From CAZMVU01 sp964569295 (GTDB taxonomy: Bacteria > Hydrogenedentota > Hydrogenedentia > Hydrogenedentales > JAGMZX01): a stretch of DNA of 61,801 bases. Under the pieces are notes generated by a model that was not told the origin of the DNA, did no database searches, and worked only from the letters and a program-made list of their open reading frames with translations. The stretch is taken from NCBI GenBank assembly GCA_964569295.1, contig CAZMVU010000006.1, forward strand, positions 1 through 61,801. Reading direction: 5' to 3'. Of the stretch, positions 30,745 to 39,931 are shown piece after piece; position 1 is the stretch's first letter, and each line of letters begins with the position of its first letter. The translations under genes were made by a program, and so were the position numbers.

Positions 30745-30905
30745 GATGACGGGAATCTCCTCTCATTGCGCATGTGTTTTTCACACGAACAGCCGGGCGG
30801 TCCACACGGGCCCTGTCCGTGGGAAATGATACGCTAACCCCCAGCCCCACGCAAACAGCGAGAATACGGGAAACAGATGCGAAAACAGAAAGGAGACATG
30901 TTGCC

Positions 30906-31388
30906 ATGACGGAAAATGCTGCAATGCCGGCGGCCGGCACGAAAGCCCCCGACTTCACCCTTCCAGACGGCCAGGGAAAGCCGGTGCACTTGAAGGGACT
31001 GAAAGGCAAGCCCGTGGTCGTGTATTTCTACCCGAAGGACAACACCCCTGGATGCACCACCGAGGCCACGGGGTTCCAGGCCAACATGGATGCGTTCAGG
31101 CAGCGCGGCGCCGTGGTACTGGGAATAAGCCCGGACAACGCGGCATCGCACTGCAAGTTCGCAGACAAGTATGGCATCGAGTTTCAGTTACTGGCAGATG
31201 AGCACCACCAAGCCGCGGAAAAGTACGGGGTATGGGTTGAGAAAAACCGCGCAGGGAAAACATACATGGGTATTCAACGCGCCACCTTCCTCATCGATCC
31301 CGCGGGCAAGGTCGCCGCGGTGTGGCCCAAGGTAAAGCCTGACGGTCATGCGCAGGACGTCCTCGAGCAGCTCGACGCGCTCAGGTGA
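30906..31388 (+). CDS. bcp: Thiol peroxidase Bcp/PrxQ (thioredoxin-dependent peroxiredoxin)
   Basis: A 160-residue peroxiredoxin that reduces peroxides in the cytoplasm. The peroxidatic site is YPKDNTPGCTTE with Cys50 and Thr47. There is no Cys five residues later, so it is not the E. coli-type pair; Cys83 is the candidate resolving Cys if one exists. Start ATG 30906 is preceded by AGGAG (30891-30895) at ten bases. A minimal upstream frame ATG-TTG-CCA-TGA (30898-30909) overlaps this start in ATGA. Confidence 0.93.
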   Translation: MTENAAMPAAGTKAPDFTLPDGQGKPVHLKGLKGKPVVVYFYPKDNTPGCTTEATGFQANMDAFRQRGAVVLGISPDNAASHCKFADKYGIEFQLLADEHHQAAEKYGVWVEKNRAGKTYMGIQRATFLIDPAGKVAAVWPKVKPDGHAQDVLEQLDALR

Positions 31389-31599
31389 CGCGCCTGCCCG
31401 GGTCAAGACGGCGCATTCCGATTCCGGGGAGCAACGATACCGTTTGCGTCTGGCAGAAGGTGCGGCTATCATCGCCATGCAAAAAGACGTGGTAACCGGC
31501 GGGGGGACGCCCGGAGCCAGGGTTGCGCCATGAGGCCTGGAGCCCGGTTGGGCAATTGCATTTCAAAAACCGGCTTTCACAGCAGCGAGGGTAGTCGCA

Positions 31600-32556
31600 T
31601 TGGGTGAGTTCCGCCAGGCAATCAAAGACATGGTGGCAAATATCGAGCAGGTGGTGCTCGACAAGCCGCAAGTCGTACGGTCGGCCCTTGCCGCCTTCCT
31701 GGCGGGAGGACACGTGCTCCTCGAGGACGTCCCGGGCGTCGCCAAGACCATGCTTGTGCGGGCACTCGCCATATCGAGCGGATGCACCTTCGTGCGGATT
31801 CAGTGTACGCCAGACTTGCTTCCGACGGACGTCACGGGTGTGTCGATATACAACCAGAAGACCCAGGAATTCGAGTTTCGACGGGGACCGGTGTTCACGC
31901 AGATCATCGTGGCTGATGAAGTCAACCGCGCCACCCCGCGCACACAGTCGGCCTTGCTCGAAGCCATGGGCGAAAACCAGGTGTCCGTGGATGGACAGAC
32001 CTACCCCCTTGCTCCGCCTTTCACCGTGTTCGCAACCCAGAACCCGGTCGAGCACGAGGGCACATTCCCTTTGCCCGAGGCGCAGCTCGACCGCTTTATG
32101 ATGCGGCTCTCGGTGGGGTACCCGAGTGTGCTGGCAGAACTCGAAATCCTCGAGCGCACGCGGCTGGGCCACCCGATTCAGGCCATTGAATCCGTATGCA
32201 CGCCGGCGATGATTGTGCGCATGCAGGCCTCGGTACGCGAAATCTTCGTACACGAAAAGATCCGGGACTACCTGGTAAGGATCGTCCAACGCACACGCGA
32301 CTCGACCCATCTCACCCTTGGCGCCAGTCCACGCGCCTCGATGATGCTTTTTCGTGCCGCTCAGGCCTTTGCGGCTGTGCAAGGGCGCAGCTACGTTATC
32401 CCGGACGATATCAAGGGCCTGGCCGCGCCCGTGCTGCAACACCGGGTCATTCTCAACCCGGAGAGCCGGCTGCGCCGTGTAACTCCGGAACGGGTGCTCT
32501 ATGATATACTTGAAGAGGTTGCCGTCCCGGCAGGCCAGCGCAGCTGGCGCGGTTGA
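31600..32556 (+). CDS. MoxR-family AAA+ ATPase
   Basis: A 318-residue MoxR ATPase, a chaperone-like AAA+ protein usually assembling or activating a partner. It has Walker A GVAKT (46-50), Walker B IIVADEVNRA, sensor-1 ATQNP and the AAA_lid_2 region at the C-terminus. The start is TTG 31600, with GAGG about ten bases upstream. MoxR genes are usually followed by a DUF58 and von Willebrand-type gene; here none is present and the next genes are a Ser/Thr kinase and a cell-wall L,D-transpeptidase, so the partner may be different. Confidence 0.9.
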   Translation: MGEFRQAIKDMVANIEQVVLDKPQVVRSALAAFLAGGHVLLEDVPGVAKTMLVRALAISSGCTFVRIQCTPDLLPTDVTGVSIYNQKTQEFEFRRGPVFTQIIVADEVNRATPRTQSALLEAMGENQVSVDGQTYPLAPPFTVFATQNPVEHEGTFPLPEAQLDRFMMRLSVGYPSVLAELEILERTRLGHPIQAIESVCTPAMIVRMQASVREIFVHEKIRDYLVRIVQRTRDSTHLTLGASPRASMMLFRAAQAFAAVQGRSYVIPDDIKGLAAPVLQHRVILNPESRLRRVTPERVLYDILEEVAVPAGQRSWRG

Positions 32557-32690
32557 CGGTCCCCAGGCGCCCCCCGGCAAATGCGCTGGCTGAGTGGGCC
32601 TCCCTTGAACTTTCAGCGCAAATATGGCATAGATAATGTAGTCTATGCACAAGGCCGTACGACATGTTGTTGTCGGCCCCGGGGTTAGCC

Positions 32691-33638
32691 ATGCTTTCGC
32701 TCTTTAAGAAAAACAAATCTGCCGGCAATCTGCAAGAGGAGAACGCGCCGGATGACGGCACGCTCGCGCATCACGGCGATTCGCAATTCGAGTTGTCCCA
32801 CGTGGGCCCCTATGAAATCGTGGCGCCTATCGGAAGCGGCGGCATGGGGACCGTGTACAAGGCCATCGACCGATCGCGGGACCTCACTATTGCCATCAAA
32901 GTCCTGGACACGCGCTACGACTTGGACAAGCAGCGGCGGCGGCGCGACTATCTGGGCCGGGAAATCCAAATCGCGGCCTCGCTGGATCACCCGAACATCA
33001 TCAAGATGCACAAGGAGATTGTGATCCAAACGGATCGCCTCGGGCGCAAGCGACGCTGCCTGCTCATGGAATATATCGACGGGCACAACCTCAAAAAGCA
33101 CATCAATGATCGTGACCTCACAATCCAACAAATGATCAGCATCATCACGGAATTGTGCCGGGGCCTCGATTTCCTGCACCAGAACCACATCGTCCACCGC
33201 GACATCAAGCCAGCCAACTTCCTCTTTTCCCGGGACGGGAAGAAAGTGAAGATTGTGGACTTCGGGCTATCGAAGTCAACAGCGACCTGGCGCATGCGCT
33301 GGCAGAAAGAAACCGGCGGCACGCGCATCTACATGTCACCTGAGCAACTCGCCAAGAAGAAGCTGGATGTGCGATCGGACATCTTCTCCTTAGGTGTCAC
33401 CATGTACGAGCTGTTCGCAGGCCAGCACCCATGCGGAGGCAAAGATGCACGTGAAATCCAGCGCCAGTTGCGTGACCCGCGCTACCGGTTCGATCCGCCG
33501 AGTAAGTTAAACAAGAATGTCACGCAAGGGCTGGACAAAGTGATTCTCAAGGCCCTGCGCCGCAAGCCGGAACACCGGTATCAGTCGGTTACGGAATTGT
33601 TGCTCGATCTCTCACGCAGCACAGAATCACGGATTTAG
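32691..33638 (+). CDS. Soluble Ser/Thr protein kinase (Hanks type)
   Basis: A 315-residue kinase in one domain (about 41-310). Glycine loop IGSGGMGTVY (48-57), ATP-binding Lys70 (AIK), catalytic HRDIKPAN (169-176, Asp171), DFG (190-192) and SPEQL in the activation segment are all present, so it should be active. No transmembrane helix, PASTA or sensor domain follows; the N-terminus (about 1-40) is disordered. Two starts are possible (32664 and 32691). It ends four bases before the L,D-transpeptidase gene, with which it is probably coupled and which it may regulate. Confidence 0.93.
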   Translation: MLSLFKKNKSAGNLQEENAPDDGTLAHHGDSQFELSHVGPYEIVAPIGSGGMGTVYKAIDRSRDLTIAIKVLDTRYDLDKQRRRRDYLGREIQIAASLDHPNIIKMHKEIVIQTDRLGRKRRCLLMEYIDGHNLKKHINDRDLTIQQMISIITELCRGLDFLHQNHIVHRDIKPANFLFSRDGKKVKIVDFGLSKSTATWRMRWQKETGGTRIYMSPEQLAKKKLDVRSDIFSLGVTMYELFAGQHPCGGKDAREIQRQLRDPRYRFDPPSKLNKNVTQGLDKVILKALRRKPEHRYQSVTELLLDLSRSTESRI

Positions 33639-33642
33639 GGCA

Positions 33643-34878
33643 ATGACACAACGGAAATTCAAGCGCAAGCGTTCACAAGATCCCAACCTTACCCGGATCA
33701 TCCTGGTCATTTGCGTGGTCCTGGCCGCCGGTTACGGCGGATTCCGCTTGTTCGGCGGCGACCGCCAGGAGGAGGCCGAGGCCGCGCGCTACTCGCACAT
33801 CGAGAAAGCGCGCGACCTGGTCGCCGCGTCCGCGTTCGCCGAAGCCCGGGCCGTTCTCGCGCCCATGGTGGCGCAAGAGACAAACTCGCGGGTCACGCCC
33901 GAGGCCTTGGCGCTCATGGCCAAAGTCGAGGAGGAAGAAGGCAACCCGGATGCCGCGATCACGCGCTTACAGCAGCTCATCGATCAATACCCCACAGCCC
34001 CGGAACGCCCCGAGGCCATGCTCGAACTCGCCGCCCTCTTGCGCGACGCCGGCAACGAGGAACAGGCCACACAGTATTACAAAGAAGTCGAGAAAAACAC
34101 GCCACCGGATATTCGCGCAGCCGCCTTGGTCGGCCTGGCTCAGGAAGCTGAGCGCCGGGGCAATGTGGATGCGGCCCGCGCCCAATACCGACAGGCCGCA
34201 CAGGATGCCCTGTTCGGAAGTCCGTCTCACGACGCCGCCATCGACGCGCTGGGCAAGCTCAATGTGGCACGCGTCTTCGCCCGCGGGCAAACGCCCGACA
34301 GCAAGGTCTATTCGGTCGAACCCGGCGATAACCTCACGAGCATCGGCATCAAGCTGAACACGACACAGGGCCTGCTCATGCGGGCCAACGGCATCGAGGA
34401 TCCGTCGCGCTTACGGGTGGGCCAGCGGTTGAAATGGACGCCCAAGGACTTCCAAATCGTTATTGATCGCACACACTGCAAACTGTACCTTCTGGACAGC
34501 GACGGCATTTTCAAGCGGTACAAGGTGGGGCTGGGAAAACCGGGATACGAAACCACGCTCGGCAAGTACAAGATCGGCAACAAAGAAAAGCACCCCACCT
34601 GGTTCAAGCCGGGCGCGGGCCCTATTCCCTCCGGCGACCCGCGCAATGAACTGGGCACCCGCTGGATGCCGCTCGTGCCGGTCGAAGAAGGCCTTCCAAA
34701 AGACCTGGGCATTCACGGCACCATCGACCCGGAAACCATCGGCTACCACTCGTCCCACGGCTGCGCGCGCCTGTATCCGGCGGCGGTGGAAGAACTGTAT
34801 GATCTCGTGGTACGCTCGACGCCCGTCGAGATTGTGGAGGAGTATCAGCCGGACGAACATGCCATTGCGGCGCAGTAA
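33643..34878 (+). CDS. TPR-LysM-L,D-transpeptidase (YkuD domain)
   Basis: A 411-residue membrane-anchored enzyme. A basic N-terminus and one transmembrane helix (about 17-36) are followed by TPR-like repeats (about 48-205), a LysM peptidoglycan-binding domain (about 223-266, YSVEPGDNLTSIGIKL) and a YkuD catalytic domain (about 270-395). The active site motif H-x14-SHGC-x-RL is intact (SHGCARL, nucleophile Cys374). It would form 3-3 peptidoglycan cross-links or attach protein to the wall in the periplasm. The preceding kinase and MoxR genes suggest regulated cross-linking. Confidence 0.92.
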   Translation: MTQRKFKRKRSQDPNLTRIILVICVVLAAGYGGFRLFGGDRQEEAEAARYSHIEKARDLVAASAFAEARAVLAPMVAQETNSRVTPEALALMAKVEEEEGNPDAAITRLQQLIDQYPTAPERPEAMLELAALLRDAGNEEQATQYYKEVEKNTPPDIRAAALVGLAQEAERRGNVDAARAQYRQAAQDALFGSPSHDAAIDALGKLNVARVFARGQTPDSKVYSVEPGDNLTSIGIKLNTTQGLLMRANGIEDPSRLRVGQRLKWTPKDFQIVIDRTHCKLYLLDSDGIFKRYKVGLGKPGYETTLGKYKIGNKEKHPTWFKPGAGPIPSGDPRNELGTRWMPLVPVEEGLPKDLGIHGTIDPETIGYHSSHGCARLYPAAVEELYDLVVRSTPVEIVEEYQPDEHAIAAQ

Positions 34879-35019
34879 GCATGGCGATTCGCCGGCTCTA
34901 TTCGCGCGCAGGAACCGTTTCGGACGAGGCGGCGAGCTGCGGCCAGCAGTGGGGTGGTTCTCTTGACCAATCCTAAACCAGAACCGTTGCTCATGCGTAT
35001 CACTGGCCGGGGAGAACCC

Positions 35020-36582
35020 ATGGACCGGCACACCGGGGTGCTGGCCCCGGTCGATGATCTGGCGCTCTACCACCTGATCGCCGACAGCATGGTGCGCGCC
35101 CTGGCGCAACATAGCGCTGAGGAACTCGTCATGGTGGTGGACAGCCACACGGCCCGGCGCCTGGAATCCATCGAAGAAATACGCCCGGCGGCGGCAGCCA
35201 TCTACCATTACGGCGACCCGCCCAGCGAGTGGGGACATGCCGGCAATCTCACGGTTATCGTGGATGGCGGCGAATTCCGCGCGGAAGACTGTATTCTGCT
35301 TCTGTTCAACAGGCAGGCCGCCCTCGCCATACTCGGCACGCGCAATCCGGCCGTCGAGCATGGCGCCGACTCCTTCACCGGCGCCTGGACCAGTCACCGC
35401 GAGAGCGTACAGCGTATCCTCGCGCGGCTGCCCGAATGCGGGCATGTGGCCATGCCCGCGCCTGACAAGGAACCGGGAAGCCTTCTCGAAACGAGCATGC
35501 ACTTGGCCACACTGCACACCAACCTGCTCGTTTCACGCCAACGCACTATCTCGATGGACAAGGACGATCTGGCTTCGGTACTGGAAATCCTCAAGGCCAT
35601 ATCGGCCAAGCGCAGCGCCCACGACATTCTCTTCGTCTTTGTCGAGAACATCGCGCGGGTTGTCAGCAGCGACCGGTGCTCCATTGTGCGGGTTTGGGGC
35701 AAGCACAAGACCGGTCAGGTACTCGCCTCGCATGAAGACGCCAGCCTTACGAACCGTAAAATCGAGCTCAGCAAGTACCCCGAGCTGAAACATGTGCTGC
35801 ATTCGACGGAAAAGATCGTCATCAACGATGTGTACAACCACCCCATCACCAAGCCATGCGTGCCAGACCTGAAGAAGACGCATATCCGCTCGCTTTTGGT
35901 GATCCCCATCGTCTTGTTCGATCGCAATGTGGGCTCGCTCTTTCTGCGCGCCATGCGCACCGCGGGCAGCTTTACCCTGCGCGAAATCAGCTTCTTCGAG
36001 ATCGTGGCCGAAGCGGCCGCCAACGCCCTTGAACGCGCCGAACTCTTCGAAAGCATCCAGCAGGCAAACGAACGCCTCGAGTACCTCGCCACCACCGACG
36101 GTCTGACCGGGCTCTTCAACCACCGCAGCTTCCGCGAACGCCTCGAGGAGGAGGTGCAGCGCGCCTTGCGCTACCAGACCCCGCTGGCGTGCATGATTTT
36201 CGACGTGGACAATTTTAAGACCATCAACGACTCGTATGGCCATCTCCAGGGCGACAGCATTCTCGCGGAGATAGCCGAGCGCACCAACCGCACCGTGCGC
36301 CGCACCGACATCGTGGCGCGGTATGGCGGCGAGGAATTCGTCGTTATCATGCCGCAAACCGGTCCGGGCGGCGCGCTCACCCAGGCGGAACGTGTGCGCG
36401 CGGAAATCGCCAAGTTGCCTTTCAAGAGCAACCGCGGCGGTATACCGGTGAGTGTCAGCGTGGGGGTGGCCGTACTCGAACACGGCGCCGCCCAGGACTC
36501 CGAGGGATTGATACTCAAAGCGGATCGCGCCTTGTATAAGGCGAAAGCGGCGGGTAAGAATTGCGTGAGCGCGGCCGAATGA
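35020..36582 (+). CDS. GAF domain diguanylate cyclase
   Basis: A 520-residue cytoplasmic diguanylate cyclase. The start is ATG 35020, with GGGGAG five bases upstream; earlier GTG/TTG starts are poorer. The N-terminal region (about 1-170) has no family I recognise. A GAF domain follows (about 195-335), then the GGDEF domain (about 355-520) with an intact GGEEF (436-440) and an I-site RRTD (427-430), so it should make c-di-GMP and be product-inhibited. It contrasts with the degenerate GGDEF protein at 23817. No receiver or membrane segment is evident. Confidence 0.9.
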   Translation: MDRHTGVLAPVDDLALYHLIADSMVRALAQHSAEELVMVVDSHTARRLESIEEIRPAAAAIYHYGDPPSEWGHAGNLTVIVDGGEFRAEDCILLLFNRQAALAILGTRNPAVEHGADSFTGAWTSHRESVQRILARLPECGHVAMPAPDKEPGSLLETSMHLATLHTNLLVSRQRTISMDKDDLASVLEILKAISAKRSAHDILFVFVENIARVVSSDRCSIVRVWGKHKTGQVLASHEDASLTNRKIELSKYPELKHVLHSTEKIVINDVYNHPITKPCVPDLKKTHIRSLLVIPIVLFDRNVGSLFLRAMRTAGSFTLREISFFEIVAEAAANALERAELFESIQQANERLEYLATTDGLTGLFNHRSFRERLEEEVQRALRYQTPLACMIFDVDNFKTINDSYGHLQGDSILAEIAERTNRTVRRTDIVARYGGEEFVVIMPQTGPGGALTQAERVRAEIAKLPFKSNRGGIPVSVSVGVAVLEHGAAQDSEGLILKADRALYKAKAAGKNCVSAAE

Positions 36583-36641
36583 CCAACCGCGACAACCATG
36601 CCCCGTCTACGCGTGGGCACATGTACAAAGGAAACCCTCCC

Positions 36642-37211
36642 ATGCCGATGCGTAAGCACCTTTCCCTGCTCTTGGTGGTCGTGTGTACAGCCGTTTGCCT
36701 GGCGCCGGGCTGCCGCTCGACCATCGGGTCATTCGTGCACCTACGCCCAGATTACGCCGGCCTGCCCACACAAACCCTCGAGGCAACGGCGGCGGAAATC
36801 GAAGCCGCCGTTGAAGACGGCAACCGCGCTGCGGAACTCGCGGATCGGGAAGATTGCGTACTCTCGGCCAATGTGCGCCAAGCCATCCGCACGCGCGCCG
36901 CGCGCATCGAATTGGTCGATCGGCTGCGCGATGCCGGCTTCGCCTACGAACGCCGCAACGGGCGGCTGTCGCTCCTGCGCTCCTCGGCCTATAAAAAAGC
37001 CACTACGCGCCAGGACCGCGATCGTAACGCCATGCTCATCATGGGCGAGAACGACGACCGGTGGGTGATCTACGAAGGTATTCTCGACGCCAACGGATAT
37101 CCCCCAAAATCGTTGAGCGCCATACAGGCCATTTTCTTCGAGACCCGCAAGGACCTGCTCGACCCCGGCCAGCTCTACGAAAACGAGGCCGGCGACCCCA
37201 TCACGAAGTAG
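36642..37211 (+). CDS. Probable lipoprotein, unknown function
   Basis: A 189-residue protein. The start is ATG 36642 (AAAGGAAA about nine bases upstream), giving a signal peptide with an APGC lipobox and candidate lipidated Cys24. The rest is charged and helical then beta-like, with a recurring phrase AARIELVDRLRDAGFAYERRNG, reminiscent of DUF1318/YdbL-type small lipoproteins but not a firm match. It converges with the DUF1559-like gene 13 bases away. Confidence 0.6.
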   Translation: MPMRKHLSLLLVVVCTAVCLAPGCRSTIGSFVHLRPDYAGLPTQTLEATAAEIEAAVEDGNRAAELADREDCVLSANVRQAIRTRAARIELVDRLRDAGFAYERRNGRLSLLRSSAYKKATTRQDRDRNAMLIMGENDDRWVIYEGILDANGYPPKSLSAIQAIFFETRKDLLDPGQLYENEAGDPITK

Positions 37212-37224
37212 GAAGCGGCTGCGT

Positions 37225-38283
37225 TTATCGGTTGCTCGGGCCGGTGCGGGCCAAGATTTCACTGACCGGCCCGGCGCTGGGGGGCTGATAAGGAACAAAA
37301 GCCGTGTGGCCATCCATATAGAGGACATTGGCGCCGCCGGGCGGGTGATTGAATTGACTCACTTCAGTGGCTATGTGGTCCATCATGATCCAAATCTGAC
37401 TCGCGGCCTGGGTGCTGGCTGAAGGCGCATGGATATTGGTAATCAGAAAGCGCTCGATTCCTTGCTTTAGACGATATACCGTGTCGCCTTTGGCATTGCC
37501 CAACGGCGCCCCCACCTGATAATCCCGGTCCCGAGCACCATTCGGATTGCTGGCCGTATTGCTCTCGACAATGAAGCCGGCCAGCAGCGCGAGCAATTGC
37601 GCGGAGCCGATTTCCCCGGGGTCTTGCTGGGAGAAGGCGCCAAAATCCGCGGCTTCGGGGTAATTGGCGCGGAACTCGGCGATGCTGTAAATGGGATCAT
37701 AATCTCCCACTTGGTCCAACACCCAGCCCAGATATACGTAACTCACACTGATGGCCAGCACCCCTTGATCAGCAGCCACACGCGTATCAGTGGGCCCCGG
37801 CGGAAAAACCGGCCGGCCACTGGCGCGATCCTGCACATAGTACGCGTGCAGGTTGTATTCTCCATCCGCATCCTGCAGGGCGCCCACGTCATGCAGAGGA
37901 TCGGAGGGGCAGACCACGATTTGAGGATCGGTCAGGTATTCAGGATAGACTGCACCCACGAGCGGGCCGCTAGCAAGGAAGACATCCCGGCCGGTGACCT
38001 CGATAAATTCCGCCTGGAACGGGGGAAAGCGTTCGCCAGGAGCCTCGCTCGCATACATCGTGAAGATGAAACCCCATTGCTTGAGGTTGTTTTGGCAGCT
38101 TGCGCGGCGCGCTGCTTCGCGTGCTCTGCTCAACGCAGGCAGCAGCATAGCTACCAGCATGCTGATGATTGCAATAACCGCGATCACCTCCAGAAGGGAG
38201 AATCCCGGAGGGGGCTTTGGGCGGACAGCGTAGGCACCCCGGCCTTCGATACCGTACCCGTTCTTTCCTCGCTGCCACTTCAT
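37225..38283 (-). CDS. DUF1559-type prepilin-like protein
   Basis: A 352-residue protein with a prepilin N-terminus: about 30 basic residues, then PG/FSLLEVIAVIAIISMLVAML, the conserved Glu5, and SRAREAARRASCQNNLKQW, the block typical of DUF1559 and its relatives. The C-terminal GGANVLYMDGHTAFVPY matches the family ending with DGHTAF. It is larger than a pseudopilin and of unknown function, abundant in Planctomycetes-like genomes. Start ATG 38283. Two Cys outside the helix may form a disulfide. Confidence 0.82.
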   Translation of the reverse strand: MKWQRGKNGYGIEGRGAYAVRPKPPPGFSLLEVIAVIAIISMLVAMLLPALSRAREAARRASCQNNLKQWGFIFTMYASEAPGERFPPFQAEFIEVTGRDVFLASGPLVGAVYPEYLTDPQIVVCPSDPLHDVGALQDADGEYNLHAYYVQDRASGRPVFPPGPTDTRVAADQGVLAISVSYVYLGWVLDQVGDYDPIYSIAEFRANYPEAADFGAFSQQDPGEIGSAQLLALLAGFIVESNTASNPNGARDRDYQVGAPLGNAKGDTVYRLKQGIERFLITNIHAPSASTQAASQIWIMMDHIATEVSQFNHPPGGANVLYMDGHTAFVPYQPPSAGPVSEILARTGPSNR

Positions 38284-38433
38284 CGATACGGCCTTCTTAC
38301 AACATGCCCGTTCCTGGTGCGGTGTTGCTGGCACGGCTCCCGCCTTTTGCCGAAAGCCCATGACAACACGCCGTGAAAAAGCTTGGGCTGCGCTGCACAC
38401 GGACACGCAGGGCTATTGCACGCCCATTTATCC

Positions 38434-39417
38434 CTACCAGCCGCGGGCGCGCATGGCGGCCATGGGTTCGCGGTCCGTGGCGGTCGGCGGTTGGTACGAC
38501 AAGCCGCTGATCGCCTCGCGTTCTTCTCGAGTCAGCCGGATATCCAGGCACTGGGTGCTCTCTTCCCACTGTTCGAGGTTGCGCGCGCCGAGAATCGGCG
38601 CCGTGACCAGCGGATGCGCCATAACCCATGCCACCGCCAGCGCGGCCGGCGACAAGCCCCGCTCTTTCGCGTGGTCCACGAACTTCTTTGTCACCTCCGC
38701 ATATAACGCATTGTCGTAGCGCTGGCGGTACATCTCGACCTGGGTAAGCCGTCCCGCTGCGCCTTCCTGCAAGTACTTGCCCGTGAGCATGCCCGCGCCC
38801 AGCGCGTTGTACGGAACCACCGCGAGCCCTTCCTCGGCCGCCATGGGCAGAATCTCGACTTCCACCTGCCGCTTGATAAGACTGTACATCGGCTGCACCA
38901 CGGTAATGAGCGGGAAACCGTTCAGCCGCGCGGTCTCGAGGGCCTTCATGGTCTGCCAGGCGCTGAAGTTGGACACGCCCACATACAACACCTTGCCTTG
39001 CTGCACAAGTTGATTGACCGCGCTCATCGTGTGCGCGATGTCTGTGTTCTCGTCCCAATGGTGGAGATAGAGCAGATCCAGGTAATCGGTCTTCAACCGC
39101 TTCAACGTCCGCTCGACGGACAGGACCACGTTGCGCCGGTTCAAACCCTCGTCGTTCCGGTTACCCCCGTAGGGAAAAAACACCTTCGACGCGATGATCA
39201 GGTCATGCCGCCGAGACCCGACCCATCGCCCCACGATTTCCTCGGTGGCGCCCTGGTTGTAATTGCACGCCGTATCGAAGAAGTTGATGCCCATGGCGAA
39301 CGCACGGTCCATGAGCTGCCGCGACACCGCCTCATCCGCCTCATTGCCGAACGTCATCGTACCCAACGCCAGTTCCGGCACCAACAGGCCCGTCTTGCCG
39401 AGACGTACATATTCCAT
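38434..39417 (-). CDS. Aldo/keto reductase
   Basis: A 327-residue NADPH-dependent oxidoreductase of the AKR superfamily. The tetrad is visible: Asp48 (FFDTA), Tyr53 (NYNQG), Lys78 (ASK) and His119 (LYLHHWD). VGVSNFSAWQ and GAGMLTGKYL are family-typical strands, and SALILGARN (APILGARN) contacts the nucleotide phosphate. Its substrate is unknown, although the family member type is close to sugar or keto-aldehyde reductases. It lies alone on the minus strand. Confidence 0.93.
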   Translation of the reverse strand: MEYVRLGKTGLLVPELALGTMTFGNEADEAVSRQLMDRAFAMGINFFDTACNYNQGATEEIVGRWVGSRRHDLIIASKVFFPYGGNRNDEGLNRRNVVLSVERTLKRLKTDYLDLLYLHHWDENTDIAHTMSAVNQLVQQGKVLYVGVSNFSAWQTMKALETARLNGFPLITVVQPMYSLIKRQVEVEILPMAAEEGLAVVPYNALGAGMLTGKYLQEGAAGRLTQVEMYRQRYDNALYAEVTKKFVDHAKERGLSPAALAVAWVMAHPLVTAPILGARNLEQWEESTQCLDIRLTREEREAISGLSYQPPTATDREPMAAMRARGW

Positions 39418-39583
39418 AGCGGGAAACCCTTCGCGTTGCGTTTTTCATGAGCCCAAAGATCACCCTTTCCTTATACCGATTCACGACAGCAACCCGCAAG
39501 GCACAGCCCCCCCGCAAAACCGCAGTCTTTTCATGACCACGGATTAATTGACTGGCCATACCGTTTTGGACAGGGTGTGCCTC

Positions 39584-39805
39584 ATGAGTCGCCTGGCGCG
39601 CATAGGCGTCCCGGGTGTTCCGCACCATGTGACGCAACGGGGGGAACCGCTGGGCCGGGCCGTGCGTGCGGGACGCGCACACGGTGTACGCGATGTACGT
39701 CAACGCGCGCCCGCGATTGGCAGGGCATGTCTGGCAGGGGCGCTTTCATTCCTGCCCGCTGGAAGACACCTATCTCTGGGCGGCGGTGCGGTATGGGGAG
39801 CGGAA
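39584..39805 (+). pseudogene. REP-associated tyrosine transposase (RAYT) remnant
   Basis: An N-terminal fragment MSRLARIGVPGVPHHVTQRG is typical of the REP-associated tyrosine transposase family (Y1_Tnp). It joins directly to a C-terminal part, with PLGRAVRDAHTVYAMYVN, GHVWQGRFHSCPL and LWAAVRY, only in a frame shifted by one. About 60 to 70 residues carrying the HUH catalytic core are missing. A tandem duplication TGCGTGCG at 39663-39670 explains the frameshift. After AAVRY the family sequence ends. The remnant is inactive. Confidence 0.85.
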
Positions 39806-39931
39806 GACCTCGAAAGAAGAAAAACCCGGAGTTTGTCTCTATGTTTCCCGTCGTACTCTTGTGGGGTAATCTCTCGCCACCTACATGGTGCGCCTTGCAT
39901 AACCGCGGCGGTTGGCTTACGATCCGGTGCC

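Noticed and set aside
31381..32652. Minus-strand frame of 423 codons opposite moxR
   Set aside because: Composition and lack of motifs mark it as a mirror; MoxR motifs are intact on the plus strand.
39548..39931. N-terminal extension of the DUF2851 gene (128 codons)
   Set aside because: The first part is the transposase remnant and the rest has no family match; the DUF2851 motifs begin after ATG 39932.
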